Source of the DNA: Arthrobacter pascens | GTDB lineage: Bacteria > Actinomycetota > Actinomycetes > Actinomycetales > Micrococcaceae | DNA length: 64,000 bases | Direction: 5' to 3' | NCBI RefSeq assembly: GCF_030815585.1 | Contig: NZ_JAUSWY010000001.1 | Span: forward strand, 2,914,001-2,978,000 | Part shown: positions 54,224 to 63,210 of the stretch, one piece after another | How the letters are laid out: each line of letters starts with the position of its first letter | Position numbering within the stretch: the stretch's first letter is position 1 | The notes under the pieces: model-generated | Told to the model about the DNA's origin: nothing | What the model saw: only the letters and a program-made list of their open reading frames with translations | The model's database searches: none | Translations under genes and position numbers: made by a program

Positions 54224-57200
54224 CTATGGTGTATCCCCTACCGGGAAGGTGCAGCGCGGGACGCCGCTCTGCCCGGGCGGGCCAATCAAGGTGTGTGTGG
54301 AATCGACCCAGCGCGTCGCGTTCGGCGAACCACGCATGATGTAGTACCACTGGCCGTCCCCGCTGTACGGGGTGCCGTGCGGCTTCCAGCACATGATGTC
54401 AAACGCGTCGAACCGTGACATCCAGGGTCTGGTGTAGCCCGACTTTCCGTCACAGGTACGAGCATTCGGATCATAGGACGTGGGTCCGGGCAGATCGGTG
54501 CAGCTGCGGTCCATCCCGTTGTTAAGCTTTGTGGTCCAGCGGGTCTTCGCGGCTCCGGACTGGGCGGACGCCGAGGCGATCGGACCGCCGGTGCCCCGGG
54601 AGTTGACGGTCTGGACCTGGATCGAGTGCGGCTCGCTGAAGCCGCCGGTGTTGACTGTCCGGCTTCCCGAGGCGGCCACTCTCTCCCAGCCCCCGCCGTC
54701 GATGTTGATCTGGGTGTAGGCGACATCGTTGGTCGAGGTGGACGGCGAGTTCCAGCTGAAGCTGAGGTTCTTTTGGTTCTCTGCCCCGTTCTGCCCGGCG
54801 GCCGACGGCGTTCCGGGCGCGCCGTACGGACTCGCGCTCGCTCCGGCACTGGCGTCGGAACTTGGCGCCACACTTGAGTTGGCGGTCACGGTGATAGTGG
54901 TGGCGGCACCGTTTGTGAAGCCTCCCTTGGTATCGCCGGGCCTGACGGGCCCGGACTGGCCGGTGGTGGCGTAGTAGGTGTAGCTGACCTCGCCATAGGC
55001 CGAGCCGTTGCGTTCCGCCGCGGTCAGTTCCCTGAAGTTGATGGTCACCTGCTGGCCGGCGCCGCCGGTGTTGGCCTCCGTGACGCTGACCCCGGACACC
55101 TGGCTTAGCTTGCCGGTGGCGCGGCGCGGAGCGGAGGGCGCGCTGACCGCACCCTTGCCTGCCTTGTTTTCGGCCTGGACAGTGAAGGTATACGAGGCCT
55201 CCGAGTTGTTGGCGGTGAAGTTCGCTGTCCGTACCGTCCCGGCAACCATCTGGGTCTGCGGCGCCCCGCCGCCGCCGCTCATGGTCACGTAGTAGTTGCT
55301 GATCGCATCGCCGTTGGTGTTCGGTTCGGTCCAATTGACCTTCAGCTGGTTGGACGTCCCGACGGCGGACGCAACCGACGTCGTCGGAGCTGCCGGGGCA
55401 GTCGGAACTCCGGCGGGGTTGTCCTCGGCCGAGTACATGCCCCATTCGGAGGGCCCCAGCTCGTTGACGGCCTGGGCGCGCACCTTGTACCGCACGCCGT
55501 TGGTGAGGCCCGGCCAGGTGTAGGTCAGTCCGGCCACGCCGTTCTTCACCGCAATCCCGCTGGCCGGCGGCGGGGAGATCTCCAGGTTGTAGTTCTTCAC
55601 GGCGGAGCCCTCGGTCTTCGCCGCGGGCCAGGTGATCACCATGTTCTTATCCCCGGCCTTGACGGCGGGAGCCTCCGGCGGAGAAGGCTTCTCGTCCGGC
55701 CGGATCTCGTTGGAGGCCTGCGACGGCGCGGACTCCCCTACCTCGTTGGTGGCGGTGACCGTGAAGACGTACTTCACATCATTGGTCAGTCCGCTCAGCG
55801 TGCAGGTGGTGGTGGCACATTCCTGGCTGAACCCGCTGGAGCGCACCGTGTACTTGCTGATGGTGGCACCGTTGTCCGAAGGCGGAGTCCACTTGAGCAC
55901 GGCAGTGCGGCTGCGCACGTCCGTTGCGGTGGGCGCCGAGGGTGCGTCCGGCTCGTCCCGGACCGTGATGCGCACGCGGCCATCGGTCTGCCGGGAGACG
56001 TCCTCGGTCTTGTCCATCACGGTGTAGCGGAGCACCATGACGCCCTTGAAGCCGTTGGCCGGGGTGACGGTGATGGAGTCGCCGGCCACCATGGGCTGTC
56101 CGGCCGCGGAGCCGGTTTCCACCGTGGCGGCCACGATCCGCAGCGGGGTCTCGCTGAAGGGGTTGAAGTCGTTGGCGAGGACGTTGATGGACTCGGTCTT
56201 GCCGGCGTTGGCCTTCTCGATCACGTCCTCGTTCGCGACGGGCAGTGGCCGGTTGGACGCCACCACCGTTGCCGTGACGGTGGCCCTTGCCGGCTCGGAG
56301 CGGCCGTCTGTGACCTTGAGCGGAATGCTGCCCTTCCAGCCCGCACCCCTGCCGGAGTCTGCGGTGACTTTGAGGGTGGCACCGTCCAGCGTGGCCTTGA
56401 AGCCTTCCGGCAGCGTGCCGTCCAGCTCAAACTTGAGTTTCTCCTGGTCGTCTGGATCCACGTCCTTGGCCAGGTTGCCCAGCTCCAGGCTGGCGGACTC
56501 GGCCTTGGGCACGTCGAGGGAGGTCCCGCTGAAGCTTGGCGGGTGGTTGGCGTTTGGATCCGGGATGACCTTGGTGATGATGCTGAGGGTGGATTTGAGG
56601 CCCTCCGGATCCTCGGGGCCGGTACCGTCGGTCACTTCGAAGGTGACTGATCCGGGGCCCACGTAATCCTCGAGCGCCGCGTAGCGCAGGGCGCTGCCGT
56701 TGCCGGCCACGACGTTCTGCGAGTCGGCGCCCTGCACCCGAACCTTGTCCACCTGGGTGATCCGTGGGGTGCGGCCCTCCCGTACGCGGACGTATTCGTT
56801 CAGGTCCAGGTTGCTCTCTTTGCCCGCCATCACTTCGACGACGTCGTTACGGGCCAGCGTGGGGTGCTGTTCGCCCTGGCCCGGAACCCAGATAACCGCC
56901 GTCGCTCTTTGTCCGTCGACGTCGGTAACTGTGTACGGGACCAGCTGGTCCTTCGGAGCGAGGGTCACAACGACGTTTCCCTCGCCGCCGGCACGGGCGT
57001 TCGGATTTCCGTCCGGCAGGCCGATCTTGAGCTCAGCGGCCACGCCGTCGGGATCGGCATCGTTCTTCAGGACCGGGACATCCACGGCGGACTTGCCCAG
57101 GGTTTCGGCGGGGGTGACAACGTCGTCCTTCGCAAGGGGCAGCTTGAGGGCGGCGTCCGGGCTGACCCGGACACGGATCACGGCGCCGCCCTGGGCCTTT

Positions 57201-60200
57201 TTGTCGTCCTGGATCTTGTAGGCGACGCTCTCGTTGCCGGCGGTTCCCGGGGCGGTGAGGAGCACCTTGCCGCCGTCGGCTGCCTCGACGGCGAGTTCCG
57301 GCCGGGATTCGAAGCCGTTGGACACGAGGCTGATCGGGTCTCCGTCGGGGTCCGAGTCGTTGGTCAGGGCGTCGACGGCGATCTTGCGGCCGGGCCGGAC
57401 GTCCACGGCGTCATCGATGGCGATGGGCTTCTGGTTGTTGGCTTCCTGGGGTGCGACGCCCACGATCACTGTGCCGGTGTTTTCGGCGCCGATGCGGTCC
57501 TGAACGCCGTAGCTGAAGGTGTCCGTTCCGGCTGCCTTTCCGCCGGCGGTGTATTCGAGGTAACCGTCCTTGACCACTGCCGTTCCCATCGACGGGGCCT
57601 TGTCTACGCCGGTCAGCTGGACCGAGTCGCCGTCGGTATCCACGCCGTCGAGCGGAACAGGGATCCGCACCGTCATGCCGGCCACCACGCGGGCGGTCAG
57701 GTTTTTGGGTTCGGGGCGGGTGTTGCGCTCGTCGTCGCGGGCCCGGATGCGGATGGCCACCTGTTGGGAGTCCGACTGGCCGGACGCATTGGTGACCTTG
57801 TAGATCGCGTATACGGTCTTCGGGATCTCGCCGGCGATGAAGCGCAGCATGTCGCCGGAGGTGAAGATGCGGCCGTCGGCGGGGTCCGGCTGCTGGGCCA
57901 GGACGGGTTCCAGGGTCAGCTTGCCGCCGTTGGGGTCGGTGTCGTTCTCCAGGACGGGGATGGTGACGACGTCTCCGGCGCGCACTGTTGCCTCGTCCGG
58001 TTTGGCTTGCGGCGCCTGGAGCTTGGAGGGCGCCGGGACCACAAGGACGGCGATCTCCCCGCTCGCGGAGGACTTGCCGTTGGAAATGGTGTACTTCACG
58101 CTGAGCTGGCCTTCGGCGCGGATGTCGGTGATCCGGACGACAGAGTGGTCCAGCACGGAGACGCTCACCGGCAGTCCGTCGGCTGCAGTCACGGACTGCA
58201 CCACGAGCACTCCGCCGGAGGGATCGGAGTCGTTGCCGAGGACGTCCACCAGCACGCTGCCGCCGCTGGGCAGCAGCGCGGTGTCGCGGACCGCCACGGG
58301 GGCGCCGTCACCGCCTCCCGGGACGACGTCGACGCGGACCAGCTGCTGGGCACTGGCCGGACCGTTGGTGACGAGGTAGGTCACGTAGTGTGCGCCCTGG
58401 GCGGTCGAGTTAAAGGTGAAGGTCTGCTGGTCCGCGCCCATCGTGGCGGTCGACGTGCCGTCAGGAGTGACCTGGGCGAGCCTGAGCGCACCGCCTTGCG
58501 GGTCTGAGTCGTTCTTAAGCGGGGTGATCACGGTGTCCACCCCGGCGACGGCGACCACGTGATCCGCGTTGGCGATCGGCGGTAGGGCCCCTGGTGCCCG
58601 GACGTCGACGGTGACCTTGCCCTCGGCGGAGGATCGTCCGTCCGAAACGGTAACCGTGACGGTCTTGCGTCCGGGTTCCGAGCCGGCGTCCTGGAAGCTG
58701 AGCAGGCCGTCCGGCCGGACCTTGACCTGGTCGCGGGGATCGCTGCTGGCCGCACCAACAACGAACAGGTCGTCGCCGTCGGGGTCGATCCAGTCGGTGA
58801 GGATGTTCTGGCTGACGATTTTGCCGGACTGGACCACCAGCGTGGTGTTGCGGTTGGGCTTCTGCCGCGGGGCCGAGTTCTCCCCCGGCGGGACGATGCT
58901 CAGCGAGACATCGGCAGCGGCGGAGAGCCCGCGGCCGTCGTCGGCCGTGTATTTGAACGTTTCCGAGCCGGTCTTGTCCGCGCCCACGCTGACCTGGAAG
59001 CCGGTGGCGCCGTAGATGGGCGCGAGCAGCCCGGATTTGAGCGGGTCCGGCGCGCGGACGGTGAGGATGTCGCCGTCGGGGTCGGTGTCGTTATCCAAAA
59101 CGGGCAGGATGGTGGTCTTGCCGGCACGCACACCGAAGGTGTCGGGTTTTGCGGCTGGCGGGCTGTTGGGCTTGGTGCGGTCCGGGAGCACGGTCTGCTG
59201 GACCTCGTCGGCCGAGTCCTTGTCCGCGTCGTCGGAGGTCTGTTGCGGCGGGATGACGTCGTCCCAGTTGTTCACGAGCTGCATGTTCTGGTTCACCAGC
59301 CACACGTTCCCGGAATTCACGTCATTGAGGACCACCAGGTCACGGTTGACCCGGAAAACGTACGACGGCGACGCACTCGCCTTGGGAACGTCCACGTTCT
59401 TGTCATTGGCATCATTGGTGCAGTCACGCACGTACTTGTTGGCACCCGACCAGGCCGCATGCACGCAGCCGCCGAGCTGCACAGGCGCCGCCGGCACGCC
59501 CTCGCCGCCGAACGTCACCGTCTTTGCGGTGGAGCCGTCCAGCGGCTGCTTCAACAGGGCCTTCGGCGTCGCGACCGCTACGGCATCCGAGGCCGGGCCG
59601 GACAGTTGGAGCTTCGCGTCCCGCGCGTCCGGCAACGCAAGTTCACGCCCGCCGGGCAGGAACAGCTTGCCCTGGGCCGCGTCCAGGACCACCGGCTGGT
59701 CCCCCACAACCGCCAGCTGCAGCTCGGCCGCGCCCCTCAAGCCATCCCAGGTGCTTGACCTCGCATCTATGCGCTCGCCTGCGGCGTTGACCGTGGTTAC
59801 CGTCACCTGGCCGGACTTCGGATCCACGCTGTAGATCCGGTCATCAGCCCCGACAGCGGAGACGGTTCCGGCCGAACCGGCCATCACCGGCTCGGTGTTT
59901 TCCTCATCAAATCCGTTGACCGTGGAGGGAGAGAGCGCCCAGACCCTGCCCTTGGCCTCGTCCGTTACCGCGATGACCTTGGAGCCAAAGCTCACCTCCG
60001 CCGAGCCAGGCAGCTTCTTGTCCCCGCCCAGGCGCATGTTGGCTGCCGAGACCTGGTTCAGCGTCGACCCGGCGTTGTCATCGACGAAGACGTTTCCGGC
60101 ATCCTGGAGAACGTCGAAGGTGGTGCTCGCCGGTGTCACCGCACCGTCCAGGACGCGGGAGGGGTAATTCAGCCGCCCTACCGCGTTCTTGGATTTGGAA

Positions 60201-60394
60201 ACTACCCACACCCCGCCGTCGTTCAGGTCCACTTCGGTGGTCTTGAATCCGGGGTAGAGCACAGCACCCGTCACCAGGACCACAACAGCGGCACCAAATG
60301 CGGTACCAGCAAGCCACCGCGAACGCGGCAGGCCCCGGACTTTGGTCCTGGCTGCATTCCGGTTTTTTGCGCGCGCTTGCCTGCGAAGATTCAT
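54224..60394 (-). CDS. Giant membrane-anchored Ig-like/FN3 protein, copy 2
   Basis: 2056 aa from ATG 60392-60394, preceded by GAGGGA. It has the same order as copy 1: very basic cytoplasmic head, helix at about 29-47, propeller-like domain, ten Ig-like units in register (VLDNDTDPDGD, LGNDSDPSGG, LTNDSDPDGD), FN3 domains (APTTSVASAVGTSNQLKVNW and others). The C-terminal domain differs completely (SRFDAFDIMCWKPHGTPYSG, with about four Cys). It is the first gene of the minus-strand locus. Parts of its DNA are identical to copy 1 over stretches longer than 70 bp. The divergent C-termini suggest different ligands or anchoring. Confidence 0.88.
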   Translation of the reverse strand: MNLRRQARAKNRNAARTKVRGLPRSRWLAGTAFGAAVVVLVTGAVLYPGFKTTEVDLNDGGVWVVSKSKNAVGRLNYPSRVLDGAVTPASTTFDVLQDAGNVFVDDNAGSTLNQVSAANMRLGGDKKLPGSAEVSFGSKVIAVTDEAKGRVWALSPSTVNGFDEENTEPVMAGSAGTVSAVGADDRIYSVDPKSGQVTVTTVNAAGERIDARSSTWDGLRGAAELQLAVVGDQPVVLDAAQGKLFLPGGRELALPDARDAKLQLSGPASDAVAVATPKALLKQPLDGSTAKTVTFGGEGVPAAPVQLGGCVHAAWSGANKYVRDCTNDANDKNVDVPKASASPSYVFRVNRDLVVLNDVNSGNVWLVNQNMQLVNNWDDVIPPQQTSDDADKDSADEVQQTVLPDRTKPNSPPAAKPDTFGVRAGKTTILPVLDNDTDPDGDILTVRAPDPLKSGLLAPIYGATGFQVSVGADKTGSETFKYTADDGRGLSAAADVSLSIVPPGENSAPRQKPNRNTTLVVQSGKIVSQNILTDWIDPDGDDLFVVGAASSDPRDQVKVRPDGLLSFQDAGSEPGRKTVTVTVSDGRSSAEGKVTVDVRAPGALPPIANADHVVAVAGVDTVITPLKNDSDPQGGALRLAQVTPDGTSTATMGADQQTFTFNSTAQGAHYVTYLVTNGPASAQQLVRVDVVPGGGDGAPVAVRDTALLPSGGSVLVDVLGNDSDPSGGVLVVQSVTAADGLPVSVSVLDHSVVRITDIRAEGQLSVKYTISNGKSSASGEIAVLVVPAPSKLQAPQAKPDEATVRAGDVVTIPVLENDTDPNGGKLTLEPVLAQQPDPADGRIFTSGDMLRFIAGEIPKTVYAIYKVTNASGQSDSQQVAIRIRARDDERNTRPEPKNLTARVVAGMTVRIPVPLDGVDTDGDSVQLTGVDKAPSMGTAVVKDGYLEYTAGGKAAGTDTFSYGVQDRIGAENTGTVIVGVAPQEANNQKPIAIDDAVDVRPGRKIAVDALTNDSDPDGDPISLVSNGFESRPELAVEAADGGKVLLTAPGTAGNESVAYKIQDDKKAQGGAVIRVRVSPDAALKLPLAKDDVVTPAETLGKSAVDVPVLKNDADPDGVAAELKIGLPDGNPNARAGGEGNVVVTLAPKDQLVPYTVTDVDGQRATAVIWVPGQGEQHPTLARNDVVEVMAGKESNLDLNEYVRVREGRTPRITQVDKVRVQGADSQNVVAGNGSALRYAALEDYVGPGSVTFEVTDGTGPEDPEGLKSTLSIITKVIPDPNANHPPSFSGTSLDVPKAESASLELGNLAKDVDPDDQEKLKFELDGTLPEGFKATLDGATLKVTADSGRGAGWKGSIPLKVTDGRSEPARATVTATVVASNRPLPVANEDVIEKANAGKTESINVLANDFNPFSETPLRIVAATVETGSAAGQPMVAGDSITVTPANGFKGVMVLRYTVMDKTEDVSRQTDGRVRITVRDEPDAPSAPTATDVRSRTAVLKWTPPSDNGATISKYTVRSSGFSQECATTTCTLSGLTNDVKYVFTVTATNEVGESAPSQASNEIRPDEKPSPPEAPAVKAGDKNMVITWPAAKTEGSAVKNYNLEISPPPASGIAVKNGVAGLTYTWPGLTNGVRYKVRAQAVNELGPSEWGMYSAEDNPAGVPTAPAAPTTSVASAVGTSNQLKVNWTEPNTNGDAISNYYVTMSGGGGAPQTQMVAGTVRTANFTANNSEASYTFTVQAENKAGKGAVSAPSAPRRATGKLSQVSGVSVTEANTGGAGQQVTINFRELTAAERNGSAYGEVSYTYYATTGQSGPVRPGDTKGGFTNGAATTITVTANSSVAPSSDASAGASASPYGAPGTPSAAGQNGAENQKNLSFSWNSPSTSTNDVAYTQINIDGGGWERVAASGSRTVNTGGFSEPHSIQVQTVNSRGTGGPIASASAQSGAAKTRWTTKLNNGMDRSCTDLPGPTSYDPNARTCDGKSGYTRPWMSRFDAFDIMCWKPHGTPYSGDGQWYYIMRGSPNATRWVDSTHTLIGPPGQSGVPRCTFPVGDTP

Positions 60395-60509
60395 GGCTGT
60401 TCCCTCAGTGATGCTCCGGCACGGCCGGTGACCGGCCCGCTTCCGCCTGGCACCACTGACTATATCGCTATTACCAACAAATGGATAAATTCAGTGAAGG
60501 CGCGAAAGC
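60395..60509 (-). promoter_or_regulatory. Probable promoter region of the giant-protein locus
   Basis: The 115 bp between the cyclase stop and the first giant gene contain an AT-rich patch (about 60460-60495). On the minus strand it reads ATTTATCCATTTGTTGG then ATAGCGATATAGT, with TATAGT a possible -10 box. The -35 box is not convincing. It is the largest non-coding stretch before the locus and so the likeliest promoter. Confidence 0.35.
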
Positions 60510-61649
60510 TCAGTCCAGGACAAGGCCTTTTCCTTGCCCGCGGCTGAGCAGGACGGGGTGGATTTCGCCGAAGCCGCGGACGTTTTCGGCGGGCTGCGGC
60601 AGCAGGACAAAACGCTCATCCTGGTCGAGTGCGGATGCCGTCATGGAATCCACCAGCACCGTCCCGGGATCTGCGAGGGTTGTCAGCCGGGCAGCGAGAT
60701 TCACCGTGGGGCCGTAGATGTCCCCGAGCCTGGACAGTATCCTGCCCCAGACCATGGCAACCCGGGCCTCCGGCAGGATTTCATCCTCAGTGAAGGCCTG
60801 CGCCAGGGCCAGCGAGATTTCGGCACCCGCGGCCGGAGTCTCCGCTATGTAGAGGACTTCATCGCCAACGGTCTTGACCAGGCGGCCGCCACCTACGGAA
60901 ATGATCTCAGCGCACTTGTTCTCGAAGCGCTGGACCAGCCGGGCAAGCGTCTTTTCGTTCATCCTTCGGGACAGGCTGGTGTAGGAAACCAGGTCAGCGA
61001 AGCCCACGGCGCGCGCGAGTGGCAGCGGGGCGTCATCCTCATCGCCTTCGCGGCCCTCCTCACTGGCTTGAAGGCCTGCTTCGGCACGGACGGCCAGCCG
61101 CTGGACACCCGCGTTGAGCTGGCGCCGCCATGAGTACACCAGCATCTCCTCAAGCGCATCCACCAGGGTGGGCAGTTCGTTCACAAGTCTTTTGCGGGCC
61201 ACCGCGTCCGTGACGCCCTGCTCATGGACCATGTCCTCAACCAGTGCCTCGATCTGCCAGACCACCATGCGGTCAGTCATCTGGCCGATGGACCGGGTCA
61301 CCGAAATTGCGGCCTCCTCCGTCAGCATCCCGGACCTGACCAGATCCACCACAGTGGAGAGCGCCGCCTGGTCGCGCTCAGTGAAGGCGACGTCCTCATC
61401 ACCGAAATTGGGGAAACCAAGGGCACGCCAGAGCTTGCGCGCTGACAGGAGGGAGAGCCCGGCGCCGGCCGCGACTTCGCGACGCCGCAACTTCCGCTCA
61501 CCGCCCAGCAGCCTGGTTTCGAGCGCCTTGGCTGCCAGCCGTTCCACTGACAGGGTTCCGGTTGGCGGGTGCGCCAATGCCGGGTTGGGAAGCTCAGGCG
61601 CGACCGGAGCAAGGGGGGCCGGCTGCTCCTGCTGGTCCTCATCGTTCAT
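60510..61649 (-). CDS. Class III adenylate/guanylate cyclase with N-terminal regulatory domain
   Basis: 379 aa from ATG 61647-61649; GTG 61658 is an in-frame alternative with poorer spacing. The N-terminal 200 residues are helical and include AAGAGLSLLSARKLWRALGF, similar in layout to the autoinhibitory domain of mycobacterial Rv1264-type cyclases. The catalytic domain starts near 205: metal Asp in AVGFADLVSYTSL, substrate Lys and second Asp in GGRLVKTVGDEVLYI, and transition-state Asn/Arg in GDIYGPTVNLAARLT. It probably makes cAMP. It overlaps the PH-domain gene by 11 bp, so the two are linked. Confidence 0.92.
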   Translation of the reverse strand: MNDEDQQEQPAPLAPVAPELPNPALAHPPTGTLSVERLAAKALETRLLGGERKLRRREVAAGAGLSLLSARKLWRALGFPNFGDEDVAFTERDQAALSTVVDLVRSGMLTEEAAISVTRSIGQMTDRMVVWQIEALVEDMVHEQGVTDAVARKRLVNELPTLVDALEEMLVYSWRRQLNAGVQRLAVRAEAGLQASEEGREGDEDDAPLPLARAVGFADLVSYTSLSRRMNEKTLARLVQRFENKCAEIISVGGGRLVKTVGDEVLYIAETPAAGAEISLALAQAFTEDEILPEARVAMVWGRILSRLGDIYGPTVNLAARLTTLADPGTVLVDSMTASALDQDERFVLLPQPAENVRGFGEIHPVLLSRGQGKGLVLD

Positions 61650-62238
61650 CTCGTCCACCTTCTCTCAGATCCCACGGCAACGTCTCGTCGGTGTAGTCCG
61701 ATATCTCATCCGTTTCACTCTCCCCGCCCTCGGGGAGCTCGTCGATCGCATCCAGGACAAAGTCCCGGAACCGCAAGGCTTCCGGCATATCCTGGAAAGT
61801 GACGACACCTTGGTACCCGGTATCCAAGGATATATTCCCTGAACGCAATATGCGCTGCAGCACCGATTGGTTGACCATGAGGTTGCGCACGGCTGCCAGG
61901 TTCACCTGCTGGTCCCGCCGCCTCAACATGCCATATCTGGCAACTATCCTGCGGCTGGTGAGTATGTAGCGGGTGGCCTGCCACCGCATCAGCCGTGGCA
62001 GGCAATACGCCAACCATATCCATGCGACGCCGAGGACGCATCCCGTCACAAGCCAGGGCGACCACTGCGGCGAGAGAGCAGGGATCAGCCGGGTGGCCTC
62101 CCCGCGAATGATCCAGGCGCTGGCAAACGCCGCCGCAGCCGGCGCGGCGATGAAGGCTGCGGCAGGTCCGGCCAGCTTCCTCGGCTGCGGGCGGGTGGCC
62201 ACGATGACCTGTTCGCCCGGCGCGAGGTCTTTACGCAT
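61639..62238 (-). CDS. PH-domain (bPH_2-type) membrane protein
   Basis: 199 aa. Two transmembrane helices (about 24-45 and 62-85) are followed by a bacterial PH-like domain: ATRYILTSRRIVARYGMLRR, QQVNLAAVRNLMVNQSVLQRIL and GNISLDTGYQGVVTFQDMPE. The acidic tail (SETDEISDYTDET) is cytoplasmic. Such proteins are common near biotin ligase in actinobacteria, but their role is unclear. It overlaps birA by 8 bp upstream and the cyclase by 11 bp downstream. Confidence 0.88.
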   Translation of the reverse strand: MRKDLAPGEQVIVATRPQPRKLAGPAAAFIAAPAAAAFASAWIIRGEATRLIPALSPQWSPWLVTGCVLGVAWIWLAYCLPRLMRWQATRYILTSRRIVARYGMLRRRDQQVNLAAVRNLMVNQSVLQRILRSGNISLDTGYQGVVTFQDMPEALRFRDFVLDAIDELPEGGESETDEISDYTDETLPWDLREGGRDER

Positions 62239-63139
62239 AGCCGCCTTCGTGACCCTGCCCCGGCGGGGTCCAGGGGCGCAGATGAACCACGTCGCCGGCA
62301 GTCACCACATGTTCGCGGGCTTCACGGTCCACCACCATGAGCGAGCCGTAGTCATCCAGTCGGGACGCATGCCCGATGATCTCGTGGTCACCGGGCAACT
62401 GAGCCCGCACCTGCTTGCCGAGCGTTACCATCACCGCCTCGACCCGTTTATGAAGGGACGGTCCGCCGGCGATTCCGGCCCCCGGGTCGCCATCGGCATT
62501 GCAGAAGCTGCGGTACAGAACCGCGAAGTGGGAGAGGTAGCTCTTGAGCAGCAGGGTGCGGTCCGTCGTGAGCGGCTGTTCCAGGGTCACGGAGGTGGCC
62601 GTGGGGACGGGCAGTTCATTCGAATTTAGGTTAACGTTCAGGCCGGTGCCGAGTATCACCGGCGGAACTGAGCCGTCACCCATGGGTCCCAGCTGGGCGA
62701 GGATTCCGGCTATCTTGCGGCCGCGGACCAGAACGTCGTTGGGCCATTTGAGTTCTGCGGGGATCCCCGCCGTCTCCAGGAGTGTCTCGCGCAGGGCGAG
62801 CGCCGCCAACAGCGACAACCAGGAGTAGCTCTGGGTGGCAAGAGGCCTGCCCTCGGCGTTGGCGGGCCGCAGGACGATGGAGACGGACACCGCACTGAGG
62901 GGAGGCGCCTCCCAGCGCCGGTCCAGCCGTCCGCGGGCAGCCGTCTGGTATTCGGCCGTCAGCACGGACAGGTCAGGCCACAGCTGTGGCTCCACTGCCA
63001 CCGACCGCAGGAGGTCGGCATTGGTGGAACCGGTCGAGTCCACCACAACCAGCTTGGGGATCCCGGTGGCAGACAGGAAATCCTGGTCGGCCAGTGCTCC
63101 GCGGTTCAACGGGGCCCCCTGGGCGTGTGCGTCATCCAT
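62231..63139 (-). CDS. birA: Biotin--[acetyl-CoA-carboxylase] ligase
   Basis: 302 aa BirA-type enzyme attaching biotin to carboxylase carrier domains via biotinyl-AMP. It has no N-terminal helix-turn-helix, so it is a ligase only. Motifs: VVDSTGSTNADLLR, the adenylate loop ARGRLDRRWEAPPLSAVSVS (a variant of GRGRxGRxW), and LKWPNDVLVRGRKIAGILAQ. The C-terminal SH3-like domain includes DDYGSLMVVDREAREHVVTA. Its stop overlaps the PH-domain start by 8 bp (ATGCGTAA). Confidence 0.94.
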   Translation of the reverse strand: MDDAHAQGAPLNRGALADQDFLSATGIPKLVVVDSTGSTNADLLRSVAVEPQLWPDLSVLTAEYQTAARGRLDRRWEAPPLSAVSVSIVLRPANAEGRPLATQSYSWLSLLAALALRETLLETAGIPAELKWPNDVLVRGRKIAGILAQLGPMGDGSVPPVILGTGLNVNLNSNELPVPTATSVTLEQPLTTDRTLLLKSYLSHFAVLYRSFCNADGDPGAGIAGGPSLHKRVEAVMVTLGKQVRAQLPGDHEIIGHASRLDDYGSLMVVDREAREHVVTAGDVVHLRPWTPPGQGHEGGYA

Positions 63140-63210
63140 AGTTGAATCCTATCGACTTGCGCGCGTCCGGCGGCTGACCCCACGGCTCAAGGTTCCCCGC
63201 GACCGGCCAC

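Noticed and set aside
56864..58507. 547-codon plus-strand open frame inside the giant gene
   Set aside because: It mirrors the tandem Ig-repeat DNA on the other strand; its repeats are a by-product of the coding repeats.
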